Source of the DNA: Mycobacterium sp. 852002-10029_SCH5224772
Lineage (GTDB): Bacteria > Actinomycetota > Actinomycetes > Mycobacteriales > Mycobacteriaceae
Assembly (NCBI RefSeq): GCF_001667315.1
Contig: NZ_LZHT01000091.1
Coordinates: 26,523 to 90,522 of the forward strand
DNA: 64,000 nt
Direction: 5' to 3'
Numbering within the stretch: the stretch's first letter is position 1; every line of letters begins with the position of its first letter. The translations under genes and the position numbers were made by a program. Below, piece by piece: positions 1-9,817 of this stretch. The notes beneath the pieces are model-generated. The model worked only from the letters and a program-made list of their open reading frames with translations, had not been told where the DNA came from and made no database searches.

Positions 1-439
1 CATGCCGCTGTTCGACCGGCTCGGCCGGCGGTTCCCGAAACATTTCGGTCCCGGACACGTCGCGCTGGCCGAAAGGCTGTTCAACCGGTGGGGCGCCCGG
101 GCGGTCTTCTTGGGCCGGTTCATCGCGCTGTTGCGGATTTTGGCCGGGCCGCTGGCGGGCGCCCTGAAAATGCACTATCCGCGGTTCCTGACGGCCAACG
201 TCTCGGGCGCCATCTGCTGGGCGGGCGGCACCACCGCATTGGTGTACTTCGCCGGGATCGCGGCCGAACGCTGGCTGGAACGGTTCTCCTGGATCGGGCT
301 GGTGGTCGCCGTGGTGGCCGGTCTCACCGCGGCAATCCTGTTGCGCGAGCGCACATCACGGGCGATCGCGGAATTGGAGGCCGAGCATCACCGCAAGGCC
401 GGCGCCACGCAGGCCGCCGCGGAGGCCGACACGGTCTGA
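1..439 (+). CDS. DedA/SNARE-associated family membrane protein (3' part; 5' end outside window)
   Basis: The frame is open at the left window edge, so the ATG at position 2 is probably internal and the gene starts upstream. The visible 145 residues carry the DedA signature GRF-x-ALLR-x-LAG-x-LAG around residues 38-55, followed by a hydrophobic stretch (about 60-85), a second one (about 95-115) and an alanine/glutamate-rich cytoplasmic tail. DedA proteins are polytopic inner-membrane proteins linked to lipid scrambling and membrane homeostasis; the substrate cannot be read here. It ends one base before the stop of the convergent TetR gene. Confidence 0.8.
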   Translation, partial: MPLFDRLGRRFPKHFGPGHVALAERLFNRWGARAVFLGRFIALLRILAGPLAGALKMHYPRFLTANVSGAICWAGGTTALVYFAGIAAERWLERFSWIGLVVAVVAGLTAAILLRERTSRAIAELEAEHHRKAGATQAAAEADTV

Positions 440-1057
440 CTAGACGGCCTCGCCGGTGTCCGCCACCAGCGGGGGCCGGTGTTCGTCGATCAGGCCGCCG
501 GCCATTTTGCGGGCGCGCCGCGCGGCGTCGAGGTCCCCCACGGCGGCGAGGATGATGGCGCCCTTCATCAGGATGTGCCAGGACGAGGCGAAGTCCTCGA
601 CGTCGGTCAAGCCCGCCGCTGCGGCGCGGCGGCGCACGATGTCGCGAACGTGGTCGATGTGGGTGATGCAGGCCTGTCCCGCCGGATGGTCCGGTCCCAC
701 CTCGAGTAGGACGTTGATGAACGAGCAGCCTTCGTATCCGTCGCGCAGCTGGAACCAGTCGTGCATGACGTCGAAGATCGCCAGCAACTGTTCCTCGGGG
801 GTGGTGCCGCGCCGCCGCGACTGCTCCTCGATCAAACCGTGGGTCCAGAGCTCCTCGCGACGCTCCAGCACGGCCAGCACGAGGTCGTCCTTGGTGGCGA
901 AATGGCGGTACAGCGTCGCCTTGGCGACGCCGGCCCGGCCGATCACCTCGTCGGTGCCCACGGCGCGGATGCCACGTCGGCTGAACAGCTCATATGCGGC
1001 GGCCAGCACACGTTCCCGAGCCGACGTCGCGGGTGTCCCGACATCGGAAGTTGTCAT
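440..1057 (-). CDS. TetR-family transcriptional regulator
   Basis: A 205-residue protein, normal length for the family. Residues about 13-60 form the N-terminal TetR helix-turn-helix (ARERVLAAAYELFSRRGI, then GVAKATLYRHFATKDDLV); the remainder is an all-helical ligand-binding domain whose ligand cannot be predicted. The start is the ATG at 1057. A dyad at 1092-1109, 35 bp upstream, is a likely autoregulatory operator. The gene faces away from the STAS gene at 1212 and converges with the DedA gene, so either may be a target; this is inference. Confidence 0.9.
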   Translation of the reverse strand: MTTSDVGTPATSARERVLAAAYELFSRRGIRAVGTDEVIGRAGVAKATLYRHFATKDDLVLAVLERREELWTHGLIEEQSRRRGTTPEEQLLAIFDVMHDWFQLRDGYEGCSFINVLLEVGPDHPAGQACITHIDHVRDIVRRRAAAAGLTDVEDFASSWHILMKGAIILAAVGDLDAARRARKMAGGLIDEHRPPLVADTGEAV

Positions 1058-1091
1058 ACAGGCCTTACCGTACTCTTAGCGCTGACCCTGT

Positions 1092-1109
1092 AGACAGACC
1101 GCCCTGTCT
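1092..1109. promoter_or_regulatory. Dyad operator candidate upstream of the TetR gene
   Basis: AGACAG at 1092-1097 and CTGTCT at 1104-1109 form a perfect 6-bp inverted repeat with a 6-bp spacer, 35 bp upstream of the TetR start. Size and position fit a TetR dimer site. A weaker dyad, GTCTG/CAGAC, lies nearby at about 1143-1157. Confidence 0.5.
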
Positions 1110-1211
1110 CGTTATACAAATGAGATTCGCATCCGCGAACAGTCTGTCTTCAGACAATAGGACGGGCATCCTTTGCGGCGTCGTGGACGCCGGCCGATTA
1201 GGGGGTCCCTC

Positions 1212-1649
1212 GTGAACTCAGCCATTGCGGAACAATTGCCCACCACCCATCTGATGCTCAGCACCAAGCTGGTCTATGAGCTGGGCGATCCCAACAGCAG
1301 GCTGCGGGCCACCGCCGATCGCAGCGGCCCGGCGGTGCTGATCTACGCGGGGGGCGAGATCGATGCGTGCAATGAGCACACCTGGCGCCACCTGGTCAGC
1401 GAGGCGGCCGGCGTCGTCACCGCGCCCGGCCCGTTCGTCGTCGACGTCACCGGCCTGGAGTTCATGGGTTGCTGCGCGTTCGCGGCGCTCGCCGACGAGG
1501 CGAAGCGCTGCCAGCAGCGCGGCATCGATCTGAGGCTGGTGAGCTGCGAGCCGATCGTCGCTCGGATCGTCGACGCGTGCGGGCTCAGCGGTGTGCTGCC
1601 CATCTACCCCACCGTCGACTCCGCGTTGTCCGCGGCCGCACGCTGGTAA
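1212..1649 (+). CDS. STAS-domain protein (anti-anti-sigma factor-like)
   Basis: Starting at the GTG at 1212 (the frame is open upstream to 1173 but without a good start) gives 145 residues. Residues about 35-140 match a STAS domain: the beta strand AVLIYAGGEIDACNE, then FVVDVTGLEFMGCCAFAAL, where STAS proteins carry the conserved D-x-S/T-G-x phospho-acceptor region, and a closing helix with LRLVSCEP. The serine normally phosphorylated in SpoIIAA-like proteins appears as Met-Gly-Cys, so classical partner-switching by phosphorylation is doubtful. No kinase or sigma factor gene is adjacent. Confidence 0.75.
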   Translation: MNSAIAEQLPTTHLMLSTKLVYELGDPNSRLRATADRSGPAVLIYAGGEIDACNEHTWRHLVSEAAGVVTAPGPFVVDVTGLEFMGCCAFAALADEAKRCQQRGIDLRLVSCEPIVARIVDACGLSGVLPIYPTVDSALSAAARW

Positions 1650-1687
1650 CCAGACGGCCCTGGCCCTGCTCGGCCGTCACCGGCTGA

Positions 1688-2773
1688 ATGAGCGGCCCTC
1701 CCACCGTCGGCGCGGAGGAGGAGTTCCTTCTCGTCGACCCGCGAACCGGTGAGCCGTCCCCGCAGAACGCCGCGGTGGCGGCAGAAGCCGAGCGGCGGGG
1801 AGTCACGCTGCAGCTGGAACTGAGCAGCTGCCAGGTGGAAACCACCTCCGGGGTGGCGGCAAGCGGCGCCGAGCTCGGTGAGGAACTGCGCGCGCTGCGG
1901 CGCACCGCTGCGCAGGCCGCGCAGGCCGTCGGCGTCCAGCTGCTGGCCTGCGGGCTTCCGCCGGCCACCCCGCACGAGTTTCCGGTCACCGACACCCCGC
2001 GCTACCGCCGGATCGGCGAAGAGTTCGGGATGATCGCCCACGAGCAAGGCGTCTGCGGGTGCCATGTGCACGTGGAGGTGCCCGACCGTGCCGCGGCCAT
2101 CCATGTCAGCAATTGGCTGCGGCCGTGGCTGCCGTCACTGCTTGCGCTGTCGGCCAATTCGCGGGTGTACCGCAACGCCGACAGCGGTTACGCGAGCTGG
2201 CGCAGCGTGCTGTGGCGACGCTGGCCGGCCGCCGGAGCGCCACCGTTTTTCGTCTCGCCCGACGAATACGACGACGCGGTGCGCATGCTGGTCGACACCG
2301 GGGTGATCCTCGACAGGGACATGATCTATTGGGACGTGCGCCCTTCGGCCGAATTTCCGACGGTGGAGGTCCGCGTGGCCGACGTGCCGGCCACGGTCGA
2401 TGAAACCGTGCTGCTTGCCACCCTGATCAGGGCCGCCGTGATGACGGCGCTCGACTCACCCGACGACGCCGGGCGGCTGCCGCCGGGCGCGCTGCGCGCG
2501 GCGTATTGGAAGGCGGCCCACGACGGATTGTCCGGGCACACACTCGATCTGGTCCATGGCCGTGGCGCGGTGCCGGCGCGTGAGCAGCTGGGATCGCTGG
2601 TGCAACGGGTGCGCCCGGCGCTGGAGTCGCTGGGTGAGTACGAGCACGTTGTCCACGAACTCGACCGCGTCGCGGCCCGTGGCAACGGGGCGATGCGTCA
2701 GCTGCGGGCGTGGCGCAGACGCGGCGAGGTGAGCGACGTCATCACCGAAGCCGCCGTCGCCACGCTGAGTTGA
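1688..2773 (+). CDS. ybdK: Carboxylate-amine ligase, YbdK type (glutamate-cysteine ligase 2 family)
   Basis: A 361-residue protein, near the usual 370. It opens with TVGAEEEFLLVD, the ATP-grasp-like GCS2 entry motif containing the metal-binding glutamates, and has VCGCHVHVEVPD (about 125) and the FPTVEVRVADVPA block (about 225-237) typical of YbdK. The family has weak gamma-glutamylcysteine ligase activity in E. coli, but mycobacteria use mycothiol, so the physiological substrate is uncertain. It lies 38 bp after the STAS gene on the same strand and converges with the TauE/SafE gene. Confidence 0.88.
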   Translation: MSGPPTVGAEEEFLLVDPRTGEPSPQNAAVAAEAERRGVTLQLELSSCQVETTSGVAASGAELGEELRALRRTAAQAAQAVGVQLLACGLPPATPHEFPVTDTPRYRRIGEEFGMIAHEQGVCGCHVHVEVPDRAAAIHVSNWLRPWLPSLLALSANSRVYRNADSGYASWRSVLWRRWPAAGAPPFFVSPDEYDDAVRMLVDTGVILDRDMIYWDVRPSAEFPTVEVRVADVPATVDETVLLATLIRAAVMTALDSPDDAGRLPPGALRAAYWKAAHDGLSGHTLDLVHGRGAVPAREQLGSLVQRVRPALESLGEYEHVVHELDRVAARGNGAMRQLRAWRRRGEVSDVITEAAVATLS

Positions 2774-2811
2774 GCAGGAGTGTCAATCGCGTTGCCACGC
2801 AGGGCTTCTCG

Positions 2812-3597
2812 TCAGGCGACCGCGAGCAGCCGATACAGCCCGATCAGGCCCACGACTACGATGATCGCGCGCAGTGCGTTGCCCGATAGCCGGCGCCCGT
2901 AACGCGCCCCGAGCAGCCCGCCGACCAGCGAGCCTGCCGCGATCAGCCCGGCGGCCGGCCAGCTGATCCGATCGAATGCCGCGGCCGTATAGGCAACCGC
3001 GGCAACCACATTCACCGCCAGAGCCAACAGGTTTTTGGCCGCGTTCATGCGCTGCACCGACTCCGGCAGCAACGCCCCCATCAGGCCGACCAACAGGATG
3101 CCTTGCGCGGCGGTGAAGTAGCCGCCGTAGACGCCGACGGCGAACGTGCCGAACACGAGCGCGGCCATCCGACGGGGGCTGACGTGCTCGGGCGAGCGGC
3201 CCGCCACCTCGGCGCGCCGAGCGGTCCACGCCTGGATCCGCGGCCCGATCACCACCAGCGCCAACGCCAATACGAGCAGCACCGGCACGATCTCGACGAA
3301 CACCTTCTCGGGTAGGTGCAACAACAGATAGGCGCCCAGCGCCGCGCCGGCCAGCGAGGCCGGGAGCTGCCAGCGCAACCGATCCCATTGACCGCGCAAC
3401 TCGGCCCGATAACCCCAGGTGCCCGAGACGCTACCGGCGACCAGACCCGTCGCGTTCGACATGGTGGCCGTCACCGGCGGGAAGCCGAGCGCGACCAGGG
3501 TCGGGAAGGTGATCAGGGTGCCGGAGCCGACCAGCGCGTTGATCGCACCAGCACCCAGCCCGGCCAGACATATGAGAAACATCTGAAGTGGCGACAC
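2812..3597 (-). CDS. Sulfite exporter TauE/SafE family permease
   Basis: A 261-residue hydrophobic protein with about eight predicted membrane segments in two repeats. The first repeat starts with FLICLAGLGAGAINALVGSG, followed by TFPTLVALGFPPVTATMSN; the second contains GVYGGYFTAAQGILLVG. This two-fold pattern is diagnostic of the TauE/SafE family, which exports organosulfur compounds or anions. The substrate here is unknown. It is expressed leftward, downstream of the catalase-family gene, with a perfect palindrome (3636-3651) in front. Confidence 0.88.
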   Translation of the reverse strand: MSPLQMFLICLAGLGAGAINALVGSGTLITFPTLVALGFPPVTATMSNATGLVAGSVSGTWGYRAELRGQWDRLRWQLPASLAGAALGAYLLLHLPEKVFVEIVPVLLVLALALVVIGPRIQAWTARRAEVAGRSPEHVSPRRMAALVFGTFAVGVYGGYFTAAQGILLVGLMGALLPESVQRMNAAKNLLALAVNVVAAVAYTAAAFDRISWPAAGLIAAGSLVGGLLGARYGRRLSGNALRAIIVVVGLIGLYRLLAVA

Positions 3598-3635
3598 CGA
3601 AGAAAAACCCTAGTCTGCCGCCGATTTCGGCGCGA

Positions 3636-3651
3636 GGTGACGATCGTCACC
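3636..3651. promoter_or_regulatory. Perfect 16-bp palindrome between catalase-family and TauE genes
   Basis: GGTGACGATCGTCACC is a perfect 16-bp palindrome lying 12 bp past the catalase-family stop codon and 38 bp upstream of the TauE start. It could be an operator for the permease. A neighbouring dyad GCCGATTTCGGC (about 3620-3631), followed leftward by a T-rich tract on the minus strand, may instead be a terminator for the catalase gene. Confidence 0.4.
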
Positions 3652-3663
3652 GGCGCTCCCCGG

Positions 3664-4605
3664 TCAGGCCGGCGGAGCTTCGGCGCCGCGCTCCACGCCG
3701 GTGCGCAGCTTGACCGACGCCGAATACGCCAGGGTTCGAAACCGCAGGACCGGATCGTCGGAGGGTTCGATGCCGCCGGTCACCCGCATCGGGTCGAACA
3801 CCACGATGTCGCCGCCGTGCTCACGCTCGGTGTCCGCAGCGGTGATCTCCAGGGTGCCGACGGTGACGATCTGGGTGCTCTGCCAGGCCGCCGATGGGTC
3901 CACCGTCGAGTCGGTGGGCCCGGCGATCTGCACCCGGAAGTCGAACCGTACGGGGCCGCCGGCCAGCCGCGCCTTCAGCTCGTCGGTGAGGAAGTCTGGA
4001 TCCTTGTTGTGGGCGTCGGAGGCCGACAGGTAGTCCTCGGATGTCGTCGGAACCAGGTGGTAGCGAACGAATCTGGCGCTGCCGTCGGCGGCGACCCAAC
4101 GGAACGCGTGCAAGCCGTGGTATTCGGTGGTGGCGTAGCTGGCGGGAATCCGGTTGGCCTCGCGCAGGATGGGCAACGCGCCGAGCAGCCCCGGATGGGT
4201 GAGCAGGTGTTTGGCCATGCGCAGCGGCGTCGTCAGGCCGGGCCGCATCGCCTTGAGCAGATCGATGAAGCCGTCCGGCGTGCTGGAGACGAAGAGCCGG
4301 GCGGTCTGCGTCGAGACGTCGGTGGTGGAGCCGTCGGGCAGGGTGAACTTCACCGCCAGCCCGCGCACGCCGGGCCGACCGTCGCGCTGCTTGGGATTAC
4401 CCGAGCCGTTGGAGAAGCGGACCAGCGCCGGGACAGGTGAGCCGTCGAGATATCTTGCACGCGAGAGCATCACCGCGTCGGGGGTTGCGGTGAACGTGCC
4501 GCGATACAGGGTGCCTTTGGCGTGCAATGCGCGACAGCCGGGCTGAGCACCCCCGGCACCCCGGATCGCCTCGATCGCTTGGTCAGGGGTAAGTCCGCCG
4601 CTCAT
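3664..4605 (-). CDS. Catalase-family (heme) peroxidase
   Basis: 313 residues, so a short catalase-fold protein lacking the extended domains of monofunctional catalases. Visible family marks are the distal-His segment LHAKGTLYRGTF (about 28-39), VRFSNGSGNPKQRDGRPG (about 62-79), and the proximal heme segment VVFDPMRVTGGIEPSDDP followed by RFRTLAY (about 270-299), where the tyrosine is the heme ligand. Such small proteins usually act as organic peroxidases in the cytoplasm. It starts at ATG 4605 and may be co-transcribed with the permease downstream. Confidence 0.85.
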   Translation of the reverse strand: MSGGLTPDQAIEAIRGAGGAQPGCRALHAKGTLYRGTFTATPDAVMLSRARYLDGSPVPALVRFSNGSGNPKQRDGRPGVRGLAVKFTLPDGSTTDVSTQTARLFVSSTPDGFIDLLKAMRPGLTTPLRMAKHLLTHPGLLGALPILREANRIPASYATTEYHGLHAFRWVAADGSARFVRYHLVPTTSEDYLSASDAHNKDPDFLTDELKARLAGGPVRFDFRVQIAGPTDSTVDPSAAWQSTQIVTVGTLEITAADTEREHGGDIVVFDPMRVTGGIEPSDDPVLRFRTLAYSASVKLRTGVERGAEAPPA

Positions 4606-4640
4606 GGACGAATCTTAGTGGCATTTGAATCCCAGTGGTA

Positions 4641-5432
4641 TCAGGTGGGAAAGCCGAACAGTTCGACGACGCCGTGATCGCGACCCGCGGTATAGCCGCC
4701 GTCGACGGCGATGGCCTGACCGCTGACGAACGAGGCGTCGGGAGACAGCAGGAAGGCGGCCATGGCCGCGATCTCGTCGGGCTGGCCGAGCCGCTGCAGC
4801 GCGTGTTCCTTGGTGATCGAGGCGAGCGGGCCCTCCATGCCGGGAATGCTGAAGACGCTGTGCGCCATGGGCGTTTCGATGAAGCCGGGGCAGATGACGT
4901 TCGCCCGGATGCCGCTCGGCCCGTAGTCGAGGGCAATGTTCTTGGTGAGCAGCACGACGCCGCCCTTGGCCGCGTTGTAGGAGCTGCCGCCGGCGGTGCC
5001 TTCCAAGCCTTCGACACTGGCGACGGTCACGATCGAGCCCCGTTCACCGTCGGCCCGCGGTTGTTCGATCATCCTGGCCAGAGCCGCCTTGGCGACCAGG
5101 AAGGTGCCAGTGAGGTTGATCCCGATCACCCGGTCCCATTCGGAGCGGTCGAGCAGGTGCACCGGGCCTCCCCCGGCGACACCGGCGGCGTGGAAGACGC
5201 CGTCGAGGCGGCCCGGCACGGCGGCCAGCGCCGCGGCGATCGCGGCTTCGTCGGTCACGTCGGCGGGCACGAAGGTGAACCGCGGGCCCAGGTCGTCGGG
5301 CGGTGCGGCCAGGTCGGCGCCGACAACGGTGCCGCCCTCGGCCAATAGCCGCCGCGCGGTGGCCAACCCGATTCCGGAGGCGGCGCCGGTCACGACGAAG
5401 GTGCGGGCACGAGCGCGGTCGGGGTTCACCAT
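4641..5432 (-). CDS. SDR-family NAD(P)-dependent oxidoreductase
   Basis: A classical short-chain dehydrogenase of 263 residues from the ATG at 5432 (an in-frame ATG at 5474 would add 14 residues and is less likely because the Rossmann strand starts so early). The cofactor motif TGAASGIG is at 15-22, the acidic residue after strand 2 (GADLA) suggests NAD(H) preference, the catalytic serine lies in TVASVEG and the catalytic pair in SSYNAAKGG around residue 160. The C-terminal FVSGQAIAVDGGYTAG is typical. The substrate is not predictable. Confidence 0.9.
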   Translation of the reverse strand: MVNPDRARARTFVVTGAASGIGLATARRLLAEGGTVVGADLAAPPDDLGPRFTFVPADVTDEAAIAAALAAVPGRLDGVFHAAGVAGGGPVHLLDRSEWDRVIGINLTGTFLVAKAALARMIEQPRADGERGSIVTVASVEGLEGTAGGSSYNAAKGGVVLLTKNIALDYGPSGIRANVICPGFIETPMAHSVFSIPGMEGPLASITKEHALQRLGQPDEIAAMAAFLLSPDASFVSGQAIAVDGGYTAGRDHGVVELFGFPT

Positions 5433-5644
5433 GTCGAATCCTTGTCGGGTGGGTCGGTCGGGCGGCCCCGTCATGGTGACACATCGCCTCGGGATCGGTT
5501 CGCGGATACCGAATTTCTCCTCAAACCCGTTCGGGCCCTTACATTTCCGAAACCCGCCACCCCTGCTTGGACTTTGCTCCTGTTACCGGAGGACGATAGG
5601 GCCACGCTCGAATCCCGCGCCGCCCGAGAGAGTTAGGATCAACG

Positions 5645-6253
5645 ATGTCAACGACTCAGCCGCAGGCGTCTTTTCCAGCCACTGGCTCGAGACACCCAGC
5701 CGGTTGGTGGTGCGGGGCGCTCAGCGCGGCCGCCGTGGCCGCGGTCGTCGTCCTGGCCGGCACCGAAGCGACGGCCCGGATAGCGCTGACATCCGGCGAG
5801 GCGATCGCCATCGCGCAGGGCGTTTCGGTCACCCCCGCGCCCGGCTGGACGCTGGGAAACCGCGGCCCGAACTGGGTGGCGCTGAACAACGCTGACACCA
5901 GCGCGCAGATGCGGATCACGGTCAAACAAGCCGGCGGCACGGACGCCGCCGCGGTTCTGCAATCCGACATCGATCAGTTCACCCGCGGTGCGTCGGCCAT
6001 CTTGACCGGTGTGAATCGCTTGAGCGCGCCCGACACCAGGCCGCTGGTGGGACCTAACTTCCAGCAGGAAGCGTCCGTCAACTACACGGCCAATGTGGTG
6101 CACCCGCAGGGCGCGATTCCGGTGATCGGCACGTTCACCGAGCTGCTGAACACCTCGGATGGCCGCTCGGCGTTCATCGACTTCCGCCAAAACGGCGGCG
6201 CAACCACCCAGGCCGCGGGCGACGGCGGAACGATGATCGGCTCGATGGAATGA
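5645..6253 (+). CDS. Membrane-anchored exported protein, unknown function
   Basis: 202 residues. A basic/polar N-terminus is followed by one hydrophobic segment (about 25-45, WCGALSAAAVAAVVVLAG) that could be a signal anchor, then an extracytoplasmic domain with beta-rich character (VSVTPAPGWTL, NWVALNNADTSAQMRITVK). The general build resembles mycobacterial exported proteins of the LpqN-like or transmembrane hypothetical kind, but no lipobox cysteine is present. A 9-bp stem-loop follows the stop. Function unknown. Confidence 0.7.
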   Translation: MSTTQPQASFPATGSRHPAGWWCGALSAAAVAAVVVLAGTEATARIALTSGEAIAIAQGVSVTPAPGWTLGNRGPNWVALNNADTSAQMRITVKQAGGTDAAAVLQSDIDQFTRGASAILTGVNRLSAPDTRPLVGPNFQQEASVNYTANVVHPQGAIPVIGTFTELLNTSDGRSAFIDFRQNGGATTQAAGDGGTMIGSME

Positions 6254-6268
6254 GGCCCTAACCGCTCA

Positions 6269-6295
6269 CGCCCGCGAGGGTCGGCTTCGCGGGCG
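6269..6295 (+). terminator. Stem-loop terminator after the exported-protein gene
   Basis: CGCCCGCGA (6269-6277) pairs perfectly with TCGCGGGCG (6287-6295) across a 9-nt loop, 15 nt after the stop at 6253. There is no U-tract, as is common for mycobacterial terminators. Confidence 0.5.
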
Positions 6296-6343
6296 CAGAA
6301 CCGACCGCGTAGAAAATGGAGCAAACCGATCGCGGAGGGGTTC

Positions 6344-7909
<1,566 letters not shown>

Positions 7910-7919
7910 GCGCGGTCGG

Positions 7920-8750
7920 CTACAGCCGTCCCTCAACGCGCAGTTCCGGATGCACCCAATCGGGTGAGCGGCGTTCCTTGAACGAGCGGAAGCCCTCGAT
8001 CGCCTCGGCGTCCGACAGGCTGGCGGTCATGCCGATCCGGTCATAGAGGCCCAGGTAGCTGTCGATGCTGGACTTGATGACACCGCGGGCGCGCGGCGCG
8101 GTCCGAGAGCATTGCGCGAGTACGTCTTTCGCGGCCTCCAGCAGGCCTTCGTGCGGCACCACCCGGGTGACCAGACCCCAGTCGAGGGCTTCGACCGCTG
8201 TCAGCACCCGCCCGGTGAACATCAGATCGCGGGTGCGCACCGGCCCGATGACGCGGGTGAGCATCTGACTGTAGTAGGTGTCGGCGTAGCCGCGGAACAA
8301 CTCGGGCACCCGGAAGGTCGCCCGATCGCTCACCACCGACAGGTCGCTGCACAGCGCGATCTGGAACCCGCCGCCCTGGCACAGCCCGTTGACGGCGGAG
8401 ACGATCGGCTTGGCGGAGGTCCGCACCGCGTCGAACGGGGTCACGTCCATGCCCAGCGCCGAACCGAAGGTGATCCAGTTGTCCTCGCCTCCCCCGCCGC
8501 CCATGTCGCCGCCGGGCGCGAAGACGTCGCCGGTTCCGGTGAGCACCAGCCCGGCGAGATCCGGGTCCTCGTTGAGACGTCCCACGGCATAACGGATTCC
8601 GAAGTACATCGCCGGACTCAGGGCGTTGCGCGCTTCGGGACGGTCGATGGTGCACACCGCGATCGGTCCCTGGCGCTCGAAGCGCAGGTACGGCGTGCCC
8701 AACCAATCGCCGTCGGGGGGCCGGGGGGTGCTTGGGGGGTTCTGCGCCAC
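7920..8750 (-). CDS. Enoyl-CoA hydratase/isomerase family protein (EchA-like)
   Basis: 276 residues with the crotonase fold: VCTIDRPEARNALSPAMY (about 30-48), the oxyanion-hole segments GDVFAPGGDMG and NGLCQGGGFQIALCSD (about 115-140), and RVPELFRGYADTYYSQ. The second catalytic glutamate position carries ELFRG, so hydratase activity is plausible. The start is GTG 8750 behind a GAGAGGAA ribosome site. Together with the convergent FadD it suggests a small acyl-CoA catabolism locus. A 7-bp dyad at 8803-8821 lies in its promoter. Confidence 0.9.
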   Translation of the reverse strand: MAQNPPSTPRPPDGDWLGTPYLRFERQGPIAVCTIDRPEARNALSPAMYFGIRYAVGRLNEDPDLAGLVLTGTGDVFAPGGDMGGGGGEDNWITFGSALGMDVTPFDAVRTSAKPIVSAVNGLCQGGGFQIALCSDLSVVSDRATFRVPELFRGYADTYYSQMLTRVIGPVRTRDLMFTGRVLTAVEALDWGLVTRVVPHEGLLEAAKDVLAQCSRTAPRARGVIKSSIDSYLGLYDRIGMTASLSDAEAIEGFRSFKERRSPDWVHPELRVEGRL

Positions 8751-8802
8751 GCGATTCCTCTCGGGTCGGCGCCGCCGCGGATTCGCCGCGGCGCAACCCC
8801 GC

Positions 8803-8821
8803 TACTGTAGCGCTTACAGTA
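8803..8821. promoter_or_regulatory. Dyad operator candidate upstream of the enoyl-CoA hydratase gene
   Basis: TACTGTA (8803-8809) and TACAGTA (8815-8821) form a perfect 7-bp inverted repeat with 5-bp spacing, 53 bp upstream of the GTG start. Its size fits a TetR-type repressor of lipid catabolism; the two half-sites also resemble -10 hexamers. Confidence 0.5.
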
Positions 8822-8838
8822 TCCGCGGGGACGGCCGC

Positions 8839-9132
8839 CTACACGTACGGCAGCGTGACCGTCTCGGCGGTCGCGGACGCATCGGCGACCACCGTGGCGT
8901 GTTTGGCCTGCAGGGCGGACGTGGCGTCTCCCACCGGCTTGTCGCAGAATCGGCAGAGCGTCGTGAAGTTCGGCTGCTCGTCTTCGTCGGGCCAGAACCG
9001 GCGCGGCCCCACCTGGGCCCCCGGGTCGAACTGCACCGCCTGATGCGGGGCGTCTTTGAGGATCCTGCCGGCGGGATGGCCCTGCGGGCATTCGAGTTTG
9101 AGCATGCCGATGCCCTCTTGATTGCCGGCCAT
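8839..9132 (-). CDS. Small zinc-ribbon-like conserved hypothetical protein
   Basis: 97 residues from ATG 9132; an internal ATG at 9105 (MLKLECPQGHPAGR) is an alternative start. A C-x4-H segment near the start and LCRFCDK (CxxC) near residue 60 could form a zinc site. The remaining sequence is not recognisable to me. It ends 18 bp from the dyad in front of the hydratase gene and may be co-expressed with the SRPBCC gene upstream. Confidence 0.55.
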   Translation of the reverse strand: MAGNQEGIGMLKLECPQGHPAGRILKDAPHQAVQFDPGAQVGPRRFWPDEDEQPNFTTLCRFCDKPVGDATSALQAKHATVVADASATAETVTLPYV

Positions 9133-9161
9133 GGTTCACAGTCCTCTCTGGTGCGCGCTTG

Positions 9162-9599
9162 TCATTGCAGGATCCGCGCGAGCTTGCGCCAGCGCCGATG
9201 CCGGTGGCGAAACATCAGCCGGACGAAGGCGCGGGTCGCCAGCCCATGCAGGCCATCGTCGGTTTCGATCTCGTCGGTGTAGCGGCAGCTGCGCTCGTCG
9301 ATGGGTTCGAACGTCAGCCTGTGATTCCAGGTACGGACGGGTCCGCCGTGCTCGTTGGTGTAGATCTCGGTCGGCTCGAGTCGCTTGATGGTGAGGTGAT
9401 GCGTCCAGGCCGGGATTACGCCGAACCACCAGAACCGCGCCGATCCCTGCGTACCGACCTCGATGCGCTCGGGCACATCGAGCCGGTAGATCCGCAGCAC
9501 TGGGCTCAGCACGTGCCGCATCAGCTCGGGTTTGCGCGCCAACGCCGACGCGGTCTCCACCGGGATCGGCAGCTCGGTAGTTAGGGTTACCTTACTCAC
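9162..9599 (-). CDS. SRPBCC (START/PYP-like) ligand-binding family protein
   Basis: 145 residues with an SRPBCC-like plan: KVTLTTELPIPVETASALA at the start, a central beta region (RIEVGTQGSARFWWFGV, HHLTIKRLEPTEIYTNEHG) and a long C-terminal helix. Members bind hydrophobic ligands or act as cyclases/dehydratases; no ligand can be assigned. It is the last chromosomal gene before the left attachment site of island 1. Confidence 0.65.
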   Translation of the reverse strand: MSKVTLTTELPIPVETASALARKPELMRHVLSPVLRIYRLDVPERIEVGTQGSARFWWFGVIPAWTHHLTIKRLEPTEIYTNEHGGPVRTWNHRLTFEPIDERSCRYTDEIETDDGLHGLATRAFVRLMFRHRHRRWRKLARILQ

Positions 9600-9639
9600 G
9601 CTGTTATCGTGGCCCAGCGGGTGCGTTCAGGCAAGGGCA

Positions 9640-9665
9640 GTGGTCCCGGCTGGGATCGAATCAGC
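9640..9665. repeat. attL of island 1
   Basis: Twenty-six bases match 22765-22790 with a single T/C difference at position 9661; the first 21 are identical. This is a copy of the T-arm and acceptor end of tRNA-Val(CAC), left behind by site-specific integration. Confidence 0.85.
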
Positions 9666-9817
9666 CGACATCGGATCCCCTCCACCACGAATTGACCTGC
9701 CGAAATAGGCCGTCTAGCTGCGCTTACATGCGATCTATGTGATATACAACAGTAGACCCAAGATGACTGGAATAGTACACCAGATCGCCACACAGATAGC
9801 ACGAAAGGCCGCTCGAG

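Noticed and set aside
3316..4440. Long plus-strand ORF (374 codons) opposite the TauE and catalase-family genes
   Set aside because: Shadow frame of GC-rich coding DNA: Arg/Gly/Gln-rich product with no domain, fully overlapping two well-supported genes.
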